64,000 nucleotides of DNA from Halomonas sp. TD01. Its GTDB lineage: Bacteria; Pseudomonadota; Gammaproteobacteria; Pseudomonadales; Halomonadaceae. The notes beneath the pieces are model-generated. The model ran no database searches and was not told the origin of the DNA. It saw only the letters and a list, made by a program, of their open reading frames with translations. The stretch is from positions 2,108,001 to 2,172,000 of the forward strand of contig NZ_OV350343.1 of the NCBI RefSeq assembly GCF_923868895.1. The letters are read 5' to 3'. This document shows, piece by piece, positions 43,246-51,730 of this stretch (positions are counted from its first letter, which is position 1; each line of letters starts with the position of its first letter). Both the position numbers and the translations under genes were made by a program.

Positions 43246-44481
43246 TTACTTGTGCTTTTTAACCTTCCAAATTCGCCAGGTTAAGATGGCTATAATAAGC
43301 GCACTCAACGGGGCTATGACGGAGGCGGCAACGTTGGGTTCAATATCGACACCTAGTGCGCTTAAGCTTTCCAGCCCTAATTTCATTAAGCTGAAAATGT
43401 AGTAGCTGATGACGATGATCGAAAGGCCTTCAACGGCCTTTTGAATTTTTAGCTGACTGCTAGCGCGGGCATCCAAGCTTTGCAAAATTTTGTAGTTTTG
43501 CCCCTCGATTTCGACCTGAGTGCGGGTACGCAGCAAGTCGTTTAATCGTGTGGCACTGGTGGCCAGCGTTTCAACGCGTCGGTTCATGGCATCGCAGTAA
43601 CGCACGGCAGGCTCAAAACGACGCAAAATAAACATGCCAAGCCGAGGATAATTACCGATACGTTCTTCGCGCAGCTCATTGATACGCGCCAACACGATGT
43701 TGGCATAGGCATCAGTCGCGCTAAATCGTTGGCGTGTTTGTACGCCACAACGCTCGAGCTTTGCCGAGAGCAGTGTCAAGGCGTTAAGCAACGGCTCAGC
43801 AGGCGAAGTGTGCTGTTCGGCGTGTTGATGAGAGAGCGCAGACAGCTCCGTTTCATAGTGTTGTAGCTCACTGCTGAGTGCTTTGGCTTCCGGTAGCGCC
43901 AGCATCGCCATTATGCGGTAAGTCTCAATATCAAATAAGCGCCTTGCCATCCTGCCCAGTCGATAGCTATCCAGATTATCGTTAACCATTAGCAATCGGT
44001 TTCTTTGCTGATCATCCAGATTGAAATCGCTCCAAACTGTGGCATCACCGCCGCCCACCGTGGAGCCCGCTGGCTGATCTAATCCATAGGCGTCCACACT
44101 GCCTGCCCAACGATTGGCAGTTTCTACACGCAATACGCTGGCACTGATTATTTGATCGGCAAAGTCTGCTAGCACACGGGCTAAAAAAGTAGGCGGTGTT
44201 GGCCATAGTCGAGGGTTACTGTTGTTGTCGTGCTTGATGGTTAGCGTAAAAAACTCGGTGTGGCGCTCCCATTTCACCGAGCAGCCCTGACAACTGACTA
44301 TTTGTTGCACCTGATCGGGTGTGACAGTGACCTCTGTTACCTCTGCTAGGCGGTCAAGCAACCTAGTAACATCATCGCCTTCAAGCGTAAAAGCGTAGTG
44401 ATGAAGGCAAGCAGGCCCCTCAAAATAGATGGGAGGCCTCGCGTGAAGCTCGTTATGTAATGTCGTGTGTTGAGCATGCAT
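43246..44481 (-). CDS. DUF3422 family membrane-anchored protein
   Basis: The 411-residue protein starts with the DUF3422 hallmark L-H-N-E-L-H-A-R-P-P-I-Y-F-E-G-P. Then come W-E-R-H-T-E-F-F-T-L-T, the N-R-W-A-G-S-V-D segment, a long helical middle (residues ~200-340) and two C-terminal helices (about 345-365 and 375-400) with a basic tail K-V-K-K-H-K. The family has no established function; the domain is probably cytoplasmic and attached by the C-terminal hairpin. It lies 59 bases downstream of the SpmA/B-type gene in the same direction. Confidence 0.85.
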   Translation of the reverse strand: MHAQHTTLHNELHARPPIYFEGPACLHHYAFTLEGDDVTRLLDRLAEVTEVTVTPDQVQQIVSCQGCSVKWERHTEFFTLTIKHDNNSNPRLWPTPPTFLARVLADFADQIISASVLRVETANRWAGSVDAYGLDQPAGSTVGGGDATVWSDFNLDDQQRNRLLMVNDNLDSYRLGRMARRLFDIETYRIMAMLALPEAKALSSELQHYETELSALSHQHAEQHTSPAEPLLNALTLLSAKLERCGVQTRQRFSATDAYANIVLARINELREERIGNYPRLGMFILRRFEPAVRYCDAMNRRVETLATSATRLNDLLRTRTQVEIEGQNYKILQSLDARASSQLKIQKAVEGLSIIVISYYIFSLMKLGLESLSALGVDIEPNVAASVIAPLSALIIAILTWRIWKVKKHK

Positions 44482-44540
44482 GAAGCAAATTACCTGATCT
44501 ATTGTTGTTACGAGTGTTGTAAATTAATTGCCAAGCGGCG

Positions 44541-45770
44541 TTAGCCAAAGAACCAGTAGCAGACTGCAATGGCGGTGATAATGCCCGCGGCGTCAGCGAT
44601 GAGCGCGCAGCCCAGGCCATGGCGAATACGGGTAACGCCGACCGCGCCAAAGTAGACCGCTAGCACGTAAAATGTTGTTTCAGTACTGCCTTGTAGGGTA
44701 GCGGCCAGCAAACCAGGAAAACTATCGACACCGAAGGTGTTCATCGTTTCGATCATCATTGCCCGCGAGCCGCTACCAGAAAGGGGTTTTACAAAGGCGG
44801 TAGGCAGCGCATCTACGAAACGAGTGTCCCAGCCAATCCCTTCCACCAACCAGCGAATGCCGCTTAGCCCCGCATCCAAGACGCCGCTAGCACGCAGCAC
44901 ACCAACCGCCACCAGCATGGCAATAAGATACGGCAGTAGGGTGACAGTAAAACTGACACCTTCTTTTGCACCTTCGATAAAAGCGTCATACACCCTCACA
45001 CCACGCAGTGCGCCGACCACTAAAAACATCATGACAATACTGAATAACGTTAGGTTGCCCACCAGTGTTGACGCTGCCGCTAGTGCCTGGGCCGACATGC
45101 CCGCCAGGGTGGTAATTAATAGCCCGAGCGCCAGCGCAGCGGCAACTAAATAGGCCAGCACTACGGGCTGCCAAAGCTTTAAGCGCTGCATAAGCGACAC
45201 GGCCAGAAGTCCTGCCAGGCTGCTGGCGCTGGTAGCCAACAAAATCGGAAGAAAAACCAGGGTGGGCTCTGCCGCGCCTTGCTGAGCACGATAAATGAAG
45301 ATCGTGACGGGTAGCAGCGTCAGTGATGACGTGTTCAGCACTAAAAACAGAATTTGTGCGTTGCTGGCGGTATCGCGGCTCGGGTTGAGACTTTGCAGCG
45401 ATTGCATGGCTTTAATGCCAATCGGTGTGGCGGCATTATCTAAACCTAGAATGTTGGCCGCAAAGTTCATGCTAATTAGCCCCATAGCGGGGTGGTCACG
45501 TGGCACCTCTGGCATTAGGCGGGAAAACAGCGGGTCAAGCACGCGGCCTAGTAGGCGAATCATGCCTGCCTTCTCGGCAATCGAAAGAAAGCCCAGCCAA
45601 AGCGTCATAGTGCCTAATAGCACTAAAATAATGTCCACGCTGACCCGCGCCATATCGAACAGCGATTGCACTAAGCGAGCAAAAACCTCGCTATCGCCAC
45701 CAACTAGCCACTGCCACAAGGACGCTGCAAACGCAGCAATGAAAAAGCTTAACCAAATTCCGTTTAGCAT
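44541..45770 (-). CDS. SpmA-SpmB fusion, nucleoside-recognition domain membrane protein
   Basis: The 409-residue protein is one chain containing the two halves known as spore maturation proteins A and B. Both carry a nucleoside-recognition/gate domain. The first half has L-I-S-M-N-F-A-A-N-I-L-G-L-D-N-A-A-T-P and the second has F-V-K-P-L-S-G-S-G-S-R-A. About ten membrane helices are predicted. The start M-L-N-G-I-W-L at 45770 fits SpmA; the frame continues 81 bases upstream but that part looks non-coding. Fused SpmAB proteins are widespread in non-sporulating Gram-negatives as transporters of unknown substrate. Confidence 0.85.
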   Translation of the reverse strand: MLNGIWLSFFIAAFAASLWQWLVGGDSEVFARLVQSLFDMARVSVDIILVLLGTMTLWLGFLSIAEKAGMIRLLGRVLDPLFSRLMPEVPRDHPAMGLISMNFAANILGLDNAATPIGIKAMQSLQSLNPSRDTASNAQILFLVLNTSSLTLLPVTIFIYRAQQGAAEPTLVFLPILLATSASSLAGLLAVSLMQRLKLWQPVVLAYLVAAALALGLLITTLAGMSAQALAAASTLVGNLTLFSIVMMFLVVGALRGVRVYDAFIEGAKEGVSFTVTLLPYLIAMLVAVGVLRASGVLDAGLSGIRWLVEGIGWDTRFVDALPTAFVKPLSGSGSRAMMIETMNTFGVDSFPGLLAATLQGSTETTFYVLAVYFGAVGVTRIRHGLGCALIADAAGIITAIAVCYWFFG

Positions 45771-45890
45771 GGTGGGCAGGCATCCTGGGCAGTGAAGCAG
45801 TCGCGTTTTTAACAGTGAGTACTTTTTAAAAAAAGAGTACGTATTAAACAAATAACGCTGCTTATCCTACCCAATGATTGCCTGCTATCG

Positions 45891-46823
45891 CTAACCCGAC
45901 AGTGAAAGAAAAAACAGAATCAGTGGTGGAGAGAGCAGTGACAGGATAAATCCGCTGACCACGGCAATAGGGACACAGGCCACACCGCCGTGCTGTTGAA
46001 TCACCGGCAGAGTGAAGTCCATGGAGGTAGCGCCGCCATAACCAATGGCTAGCGCGGTGTGGCGATGGATAACGAGCGGAATCATAATAAAGGCCAGCAG
46101 TTCCCGCGTAAGGTCGTTGAAAAACGCCACGCCGCCCATTAACGGACCAAGCTGGTCGCCAATCAAAATAGCCGAAAGTGAGTACCAGCCAAAACCTGAC
46201 GCCATGGCTAAGCCTTCATTCCAGCTCAGCGAAAGAAGTGGGGCGGCTAACAAGCCGGCCAGTAGCGAACTCAGAGCAAGGGTTACCGCGATGGCAAGCC
46301 CTAGGCGATTGAGCAAAATTTGTTTAAGTGGCATGCCAGAGTTGCGTAGCTGGCAGCCAATCAGCACCAGCAATGCGTATAGCACCCATTCCGCCAGCCA
46401 GTCGGCGGTGGTAAACAGCGCTTCCCCAATAAGCGGGCCGAGCAGTAGCCCAACCGCTACGCCACTTGCCACCACGCCTACCAACATTAGCGAGCCCTGC
46501 ATGGCGGCGAGTTTGCTGGTAGGGGCATTTTTCACCACCGGTGAACCACCGGCCTTCAAAGCCACTCGGCGTGATAGCCACCATAGGGCGCCCAAGTTGA
46601 GCACCGTGGTAATGCTAAACAGCAGTAGCGCGTTCCCCCCTAACCGTGAAAGTTGGCTGCCCAGGTTTTCAAGGCCCGCAAGGCTGACCCCCATAAATAA
46701 TAGAATCAAATAAACTGAGCCATTAACGGCTCGGTTGATGAGATTAAGTAAGCGGGGAGAACGAACGCGTACTAAATAGCCCAACAAGAGGGGCAATAAA
46801 ACAATCAGTAATCCAGAAAGCAT
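45891..46823 (-). CDS. lysO: LysO-family (DUF340) lysine exporter-like protein
   Basis: The 310-residue protein has about eight to nine helices and matches E. coli LysO (YbjE): L-L-I-V-L-L-P-L-L-L-G-Y-L-V at the start, G-S-V-Y-L-I-L-L-F-M-G-V-S-L-A-G, and the W-Y-S-L-S-A-I-L-I-G-D-Q-L-G motif near residue 225. A T-S-M-D-F-T-L-P-V-I-Q segment follows near the C-terminus, with the membrane acidic residue characteristic of the family. LysO exports L-lysine and lysine analogues such as thialysine. It begins immediately after the stop of the DUF3108 gene (TAAATG), so the two form an operon. Confidence 0.88.
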   Translation of the reverse strand: MLSGLLIVLLPLLLGYLVRVRSPRLLNLINRAVNGSVYLILLFMGVSLAGLENLGSQLSRLGGNALLLFSITTVLNLGALWWLSRRVALKAGGSPVVKNAPTSKLAAMQGSLMLVGVVASGVAVGLLLGPLIGEALFTTADWLAEWVLYALLVLIGCQLRNSGMPLKQILLNRLGLAIAVTLALSSLLAGLLAAPLLSLSWNEGLAMASGFGWYSLSAILIGDQLGPLMGGVAFFNDLTRELLAFIMIPLVIHRHTALAIGYGGATSMDFTLPVIQQHGGVACVPIAVVSGFILSLLSPPLILFFLSLSG

Positions 46824-47561
46824 TTAAGGTGCGTTACCCCCAGCGGGGTTGAATTGGGTCATGGTTAGGTAAGTTTGCCGGCGCCCCTCTTTTTGATATT
46901 CCGCGGAGAGGATCAGTCCTGGCCAGTCTGGGTGGAAGTTTATTTGTAGGTGCCGGTCGGGCTTTTCTTTATCAATTAGCGTGACACGCATGGCTTTAAA
47001 CTCACCTGCAGGTACGGTAATGGTGTTGGGCTCGTTGGCATTCTGCTGATCGACATAATATCGAAAGTGTTCGTCACGCCCGCGGTGATCAACAAACTCG
47101 ATATCGCAGGGGGTACTAATCGTGCAGCTTTCATGACCCGCGCGACGGGAAAGGTCAAAGAGAGCAGCTTGGCGATCAAGCGAAGTAATATCCCTTTCAT
47201 TGAGCTGGTAGCTGTCGCCTACACCCAATAGTGAATAACTGCTGTTATAGAGCAAAGAGCGGGTTGTGGTGTCGTCTATCGAAAAACGGCTACGCTCTTC
47301 CCCGCGGGCAATCGCGACAGCAAAATTCATATTGCTTAACCAGTGAAGCCCCTCATTACTGAGCGTATGGGTAATGGTCGCACCTGGCCAACCGCGTATT
47401 TCTAAGCGGTATTGGGCCTGGAAGGGGTGTGGCGCTTGCAGAGCCTGCTCATCTTGTTGATGAGTATTTGCTGCCGCTAAGCCGCACAGAGAAAGCATGC
47501 AAGCGCCCAACATTGCGCTCGCAGACTTACGCTGTCTGTTGCCAATTGTGACATGACGCAA
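46824..47561 (-). CDS. DUF3108 family periplasmic protein
   Basis: The 245-residue protein has an N-terminal signal sequence with a long basic lead (hydrophobic core M-L-G-A-C-M-L-S-L-C-G-L-A-A-A, cleavage near residue 32). The beta-rich mature domain starts P-F-Q-A-Q-Y-R-L-E-I-R-G and contains V-P-A-G-E-F-K-A-M-R-V-T, typical of DUF3108. The fold resembles outer-membrane-directed lipid-binding beta-barrels but the function is unknown. Two cysteines (C-T-I-S-T-P-C) could form a disulfide. It is co-transcribed with the LysO gene directly after it. Confidence 0.8.
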   Translation of the reverse strand: MRHVTIGNRQRKSASAMLGACMLSLCGLAAANTHQQDEQALQAPHPFQAQYRLEIRGWPGATITHTLSNEGLHWLSNMNFAVAIARGEERSRFSIDDTTTRSLLYNSSYSLLGVGDSYQLNERDITSLDRQAALFDLSRRAGHESCTISTPCDIEFVDHRGRDEHFRYYVDQQNANEPNTITVPAGEFKAMRVTLIDKEKPDRHLQINFHPDWPGLILSAEYQKEGRRQTYLTMTQFNPAGGNAP

Positions 47562-47649
47562 AGGCCCTTCCTCCTTCTAAAGTGTTTTCCTAAGAGCCTT
47601 TAGCTAGCGCTTGGTTCCCTGAGCAGTATAGCGTGCACATGATGAAGCG

Positions 47650-48585
47650 TCAGTAGCCTGCTTCTGGGCTAATCGTTGCTAACGCTTCACCCGCCTCAAA
47701 TGCCTTAATATACGAAATGACTTGATCAATGGCGTCATTCAGCGGCGTAGGCGCTGCCATATGGGGCGTCACTATCACGTTTGGATGCTGCCAAAGGAGG
47801 TGGCCGGTAGGAAGAGGTTCTTCGCAGAAAACGTCTAGCAGAGCACCACGCAGATGACCTGGATTCTTCGTGTCACCGAGCGCATCAAGCAACGCCTGCT
47901 CATCGATTAGGCTGCCACGGCCGGGGTTAATAACGCTGGCGCCTATGGGTAGTTTCGCTAGCCGCTCGGCGTTAAGAATACCCTCAGTGGCCGCGGTGTC
48001 GGGCAAAATGGTGACCACGCTCTGCACTTGGGCAAGCAGTTCATCAAGACCTTCGTCACCGTGTAGGCAGCGCACGCCATTAATCTCTTTAGGCGAGCGG
48101 CTCCAGCCAAGTACGGGGAACCCAGCTTGCGACAAGTGGGAGGCGACGAAACTGCCGATTGCGCCAAGGCCTAATATTCCAACTGGCCACTGTGTTTTTT
48201 CAGGCACGGCTTGAGGCTTCCAGGTGGCGCTCTGCTGTTGGGAAGCGTAGCGGTCCATGCTGCGGTAGAAGTGCAGTACACCATATAGCACGTAATCAGC
48301 CATGAGTTCGCCCATGCCAGCATCACGTAACTTAACGATAGGAACATCGCTGGGTAGGCCAGGTGTTTTCAGTAAGTAATCGACGCCCGCCCCAAGATTG
48401 ATAATGCCTTTAAGTTGGCTTTGTTCCTGCAGTAAATGCTCTGGTGCTTTCCAAATGGCGAGGTAGTCGGCGTTTTTCCGCTCATCTGCTGGTGCATCAC
48501 TCGTTAGTACCGTGGCCTGAGGCAACGCCTTCTCCAGTGCTGCTTGCCACTGGGTTGAATCGTCAATATGGATGACTATTTTCAT
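47650..48585 (-). CDS. ghrA: Glyoxylate/hydroxypyruvate reductase A (2-hydroxyacid dehydrogenase)
   Basis: The 311-residue enzyme reduces glyoxylate and hydroxypyruvate with NADPH. It matches GhrA in length (E. coli 312) and order: N-L-G-A-G-V-D-Y-L near residue 70, Rossmann motif G-I-L-G-L-G-A-I-G-S-F-V, then S-V-I-N-P-G-R-G-S-L-I-D-E and D-V-F-C-E-E-P-L-P, ending with the catalytic histidine in V-T-P-H-M-A-A. The start is M-K-I-V-I-H-I-D-D at 48585 with GGAGG just upstream; the frame extends 81 bases further without a ribosome site. It is divergent from doeA. Glyoxylate could come from the ureide pathway at the left of the window. Confidence 0.93.
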   Translation of the reverse strand: MKIVIHIDDSTQWQAALEKALPQATVLTSDAPADERKNADYLAIWKAPEHLLQEQSQLKGIINLGAGVDYLLKTPGLPSDVPIVKLRDAGMGELMADYVLYGVLHFYRSMDRYASQQQSATWKPQAVPEKTQWPVGILGLGAIGSFVASHLSQAGFPVLGWSRSPKEINGVRCLHGDEGLDELLAQVQSVVTILPDTAATEGILNAERLAKLPIGASVINPGRGSLIDEQALLDALGDTKNPGHLRGALLDVFCEEPLPTGHLLWQHPNVIVTPHMAAPTPLNDAIDQVISYIKAFEAGEALATISPEAGY

Positions 48586-48807
48586 TTTTCCTCCTGACTG
48601 TATGTTAACTATGGTTACGCTACCACGGCTTGCCGCAATTTTTGTCATAAAGGCTTTGACCGGCAACCGAGGGTCGGTGCTAGTATCGCCCTAAGACGAC
48701 ATTGGCAGGCCTACTGCGGGGGTGGCCAGGTCGATCCTGTGGCCCAGCGTACCTAACCTACAATAGATGGCGCTGGTTCTTAGTGATCTTTGATGGCGAG
48801 TTGCCCG
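48586..48807. promoter_or_regulatory. Divergent regulatory region ghrA / doeABX
   Basis: The 222-base gap should hold both promoters. A possible forward promoter is TTGACC (48656-48661) and TAGTAT (48681-48686), but the 19-base spacing is poor. No clear repeat is visible. GGAGG at about 48593 on the minus strand serves ghrA. Confidence 0.4.
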
Positions 48808-50007
48808 ATGACTGAGGTTTCCCTGCCTTTCACGCGTGCAGAGTATGCAAATCGCTTGTGGAAGGTGCGTGCAGAAATGGCTGGTCGAGGCATTGACGTA
48901 CTAATCGTCAGTGACCCCTCCAACATGGCGTGGTTGACCGGCTACGACGGTTGGTCCTTTTATGTTCATCAATGCGTATTGGTGGGCCTAGAAGGCGAAC
49001 CTGTATGGTTTGGCCGCCGTATGGATGCCAACGGCGCGCTGCGCACCTGCTGGATAGACCCCGACAATATTACCTACTATCCGGATTACTATGTTCAAAA
49101 TCCGGACATGCATCCGATGGAGTATCTTGCCCAATCGATTATGCCAGACCGCGGCTGGCATACCGGTGTGGTGGGCATGGAGATGGATAACTATTATTTC
49201 TCTGCTAAAGCCTACCAAAGCTTGCTGCGTGAACTTCCTCATGCGCGCTTTATGGATGCCAACGCTCTGGTGAACTGGTGTCGGGCGATTAAGTCGCCTC
49301 AAGAAATTGCCTATATGCGCGTGGCGGCAAGAATTGTTGAGGGTATGCACACACGCATTTTGGAGGTTATTGAGCCCGGGCTGCCAAAAAGTAAGCTGGT
49401 ATCGGAAATTTACCGCGTGGGCATTGAAGGGTTTATCGACGAGAACGGCAAAGTGTTTGGTGGTGATTACCCTGCCATTGTCCCGATGTTACCAACCGGA
49501 AAAGACGCTGCTGCGCCGCACCTTACCTGGGACGATACGCCATTTCGCAAAGGGGAAGGCACGTTCTTCGAAATTGCTGGGGTGTTCAAGCGCTACCACG
49601 CGCCCATGTCACGCACCGTGTTTTTAGGTACGCCACCGACAGACTTTATTCGTGCGGAATCTGCCTTGTTGGAAGGTATTGAAAATGGGCTAGCAGTGGC
49701 TAAGCCAGGCAATCGTACGGCGGATATTGCGATGGCGCTGGGTGCGGCAATGGATAAGTATGGTTTTGACCGTGGCGGCGCGCGCTGTGGTTATCCTATT
49801 GGTATTTCGTACCCGCCGGATTGGGGCGAGCGCACGATGAGTCTGCGCCCCTCGGACGAGACTATTCTTAAACCAGGTATGACGTTCCACTTTATGCCCG
49901 GCTTGTGGGTAGAGGACTGGGGGTTGGAAATTACCGAAAGCATTCTGATTACCGAGACAGGCTGTGAAACCCTGGCCAATTTTCCGCGCCAGCTGTTTGT
50001 TAAGTAG
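48808..50007 (+). CDS. doeA: Ectoine hydrolase DoeA
   Basis: The 399-residue protein opens the ring of ectoine to N-acetyl-2,4-diaminobutyrate, the first step of ectoine catabolism. It has an N-terminal creatinase domain (V-S-D-P-S-N-M-A-W-L-T-G-Y-D-G-W-S-F-Y) and a C-terminal M24 'pita-bread' domain. The typical metal-binding aspartates are not at their usual places: the region reads F-E-I-A-G-V-F-K-R-Y-H-A-P-M-S-R-T. A creatinase-like, metal-independent hydrolase is therefore expected. I start at ATG 48808 because it gives exactly 399 residues, which as I recall is the H. elongata length. In-frame TTG 48790 and ATG 48793 lie upstream. doeB follows after 27 bases. Confidence 0.92.
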   Translation: MTEVSLPFTRAEYANRLWKVRAEMAGRGIDVLIVSDPSNMAWLTGYDGWSFYVHQCVLVGLEGEPVWFGRRMDANGALRTCWIDPDNITYYPDYYVQNPDMHPMEYLAQSIMPDRGWHTGVVGMEMDNYYFSAKAYQSLLRELPHARFMDANALVNWCRAIKSPQEIAYMRVAARIVEGMHTRILEVIEPGLPKSKLVSEIYRVGIEGFIDENGKVFGGDYPAIVPMLPTGKDAAAPHLTWDDTPFRKGEGTFFEIAGVFKRYHAPMSRTVFLGTPPTDFIRAESALLEGIENGLAVAKPGNRTADIAMALGAAMDKYGFDRGGARCGYPIGISYPPDWGERTMSLRPSDETILKPGMTFHFMPGLWVEDWGLEITESILITETGCETLANFPRQLFVK

Positions 50008-50034
50008 CTGTCTAAACAATACAAGGGACATACG

Positions 50035-51066
50035 ATGACGCTTCAACCGAACCAACTGCGGCCAAGCCCTATTTCTGCCACCGTTGATTTCGACGCCGAT
50101 GGTGTACAGCACGGTTTTTTAAAACTACCGATTTCAACCGATGAGTCTGCTTGGGGGGCGGTGATGATACCTATCACCGTGGTCAAAAATGGCGAAGGCC
50201 CCACGGCGTTGTTAACCGGTGGGAATCATGGCGATGAATACGAGGGGATTACGTCGCTGTTGAAGCTCTCTTCCACGTTGAAAGCGGAAGAAGTGAGTGG
50301 GCGGGTAATTATTGTGCCGTGTATGAACACCCCTGCTGTCATGGCCGGAAAGCGCACGTCACCGATGGATAAAGGCAATTTAAATCGTAGTTTCCCAGGT
50401 GATCCAAACGGCACAGTAACGACGCAAATCGCTGATTATTTTACCCGCGTGTTGGTCCCCATTAGCGATGTTGTGCTCGATCTGCACTCGGGCGGTCGTA
50501 CGCTGGATATTTTACCGTTCGGCGCCTCCCACGTTTTAGACGACAAGACTCAACAGCAGGCGGCGTTGGAAGGGGCTAAAGCGTTCGGTGCTCCTTATGC
50601 CATGGTGATGTTCGAGCTAGATGCAGAAAAACTGTTCGACACTGCCTGTGAGCGCCAGGGTAAAGTGTTTGTGGCCACCGAACTTGGCGGCGGCGGCACG
50701 TCCACTCCTCAAAGTATTGCGATTGCTGAGCGTGGTGTACGCAACTTTTTGATTCATTACGGCTTGGTGGAAGGCTCGGTAGAAATGCCTGAAGAAGGGC
50801 AAATGTATCTCGATATGCCAGATGCCAGCTGCTACGTGCAAAGCCAGCACTCTGGGGTGTTAGAGCTGTTAGTGGCGTTGGGTGATGAGGTGAAAAAAGG
50901 CCAAACCATTGCCTATGTCTACGATATGACCCGTAGCGGTACCGCTCCTGTGGCGTACAAAGCGGAGCGTGACGGCATCTTGATGGCTCGCCGTGCGCCA
51001 TCGTTAATCAATATGGGGGACACCCTGGCGGTGATTGCCGATGTTGTTGAACGCCTGGAGGCGTGA
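50035..51066 (+). CDS. doeB: N-alpha-acetyl-2,4-diaminobutyrate deacetylase DoeB
   Basis: The 343-residue zinc hydrolase of the AstE/AspA (succinylglutamate desuccinylase-like) family removes the acetyl group to give L-2,4-diaminobutyrate. Zinc ligands H65 and E68 are in G-G-N-H-G-D-E-Y-E-G, and a later histidine is in V-L-D-L-H-S-G-G-R. The arginine-containing N-R-S-F-P-G-D-P binds the substrate carboxylate. The last ~80 residues form the beta-rich C-terminal domain of the family. An AAGGGA ribosome site precedes the ATG. Its stop sits nine bases before the doeX start. Confidence 0.92.
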   Translation: MTLQPNQLRPSPISATVDFDADGVQHGFLKLPISTDESAWGAVMIPITVVKNGEGPTALLTGGNHGDEYEGITSLLKLSSTLKAEEVSGRVIIVPCMNTPAVMAGKRTSPMDKGNLNRSFPGDPNGTVTTQIADYFTRVLVPISDVVLDLHSGGRTLDILPFGASHVLDDKTQQQAALEGAKAFGAPYAMVMFELDAEKLFDTACERQGKVFVATELGGGGTSTPQSIAIAERGVRNFLIHYGLVEGSVEMPEEGQMYLDMPDASCYVQSQHSGVLELLVALGDEVKKGQTIAYVYDMTRSGTAPVAYKAERDGILMARRAPSLINMGDTLAVIADVVERLEA

Positions 51067-51074
51067 CATCCGGC

Positions 51075-51551
51075 ATGATGAAACTGGACCGTTATGATTT
51101 AAAAATTCTCGATATCCTCTCCCGGGATGGGCGGATCACCAAGTCGAAGCTGGCGGAAGCCATCAATCTCTCGGTAAGCCCCTGCTGGGAGCGAGTAAAA
51201 CGACTTGAAAACGCGGGCGTTATCGAAGGATATACGGCGCGTATTAATGCCGATGTGTTAATGCCGCGCAACTCCGTGTGGGTGCAGATCGAACTCAAAC
51301 AGCACAATGCTGAGAGCTTCGCCCGCTTTGAAGCTTTAGTTATGCAAACACCAGACGCTACCGAGTGCGTGGCGGTAGGCGGTGGCGTTGACTACCTAGT
51401 GAAGTTTGAGGTGTTTTCCATCGACAGTTATCAACGTTTGATCGATAGTTGGTTGGTCTCGGATGTGGGAATAGAGCGCTATTTCACCTATATCGTGACC
51501 AAATCGGTCAAACGAACCGAGCCGGATATCGGCTCAATCGACTTTTTGTAA
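51075..51551 (+). CDS. doeX: DoeX, Lrp/AsnC-family regulator of ectoine catabolism
   Basis: The ~158-residue protein has an AsnC-type helix-turn-helix (L-D-R-Y-D-L-K-I-L-D-I-L-S-R-D-G-R, then L-A-E-A-I-N-L-S-V-S-P-C-W-E-R-V-K-R-L). A RAM effector domain follows (C-V-A-V-G-G-G-V-D-Y-L-V-K-F). Its place immediately after doeB matches doeX of Halomonas elongata. The start is uncertain: ATG 51075 or 51078 fit the conserved beginning, while a GTG at 51063 overlaps the doeB stop. GGAGG lies at 51057-51061. It may bind the inverted repeats in the next two intergenic regions. Confidence 0.85.
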   Translation: MMKLDRYDLKILDILSRDGRITKSKLAEAINLSVSPCWERVKRLENAGVIEGYTARINADVLMPRNSVWVQIELKQHNAESFARFEALVMQTPDATECVAVGGGVDYLVKFEVFSIDSYQRLIDSWLVSDVGIERYFTYIVTKSVKRTEPDIGSIDFL

Positions 51552-51653
51552 TATCGGCCTGTGTAAATCGAATTTAACAATTTATCCAGGTGTTTGATCA
51601 ACGCCATTTCAGCGTTCCGTTGGCTTAGTATGAAAATTAATGCCACTCACCAC

Positions 51654-51696
51654 TAGCTTAGTGAAAGATATCCATAAAAGTTAATTCGCTAAGCTA
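51654..51696. promoter_or_regulatory. Inverted repeat upstream of the nitrilase-like gene
   Basis: TAGCTTAG (51654-51661) and CTAAGCTA (51689-51696) are perfect 8-bp inverted repeats separated by 27 bases. A further GGCTTAGT half-site lies upstream at 51622-51629. This is the start of the four-gene block, so a control site, perhaps for DoeX, is plausible. Confidence 0.45.
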
Positions 51697-51730
51697 AAAC
51701 AGTCAGATCGCCTGACGCAGAGAGAAGCTA

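Noticed and set aside
44541..45770. Evidence for sporulation from SpmA/SpmB similarity
   Set aside because: Fused SpmAB proteins occur widely in Gram-negative bacteria that do not sporulate, and no other spore gene is seen.
46045..46713. A 222-codon plus-strand frame opposite the LysO gene
   Set aside because: Ser/Pro-rich translation without family features; it is the antisense reading of a clear membrane protein gene.
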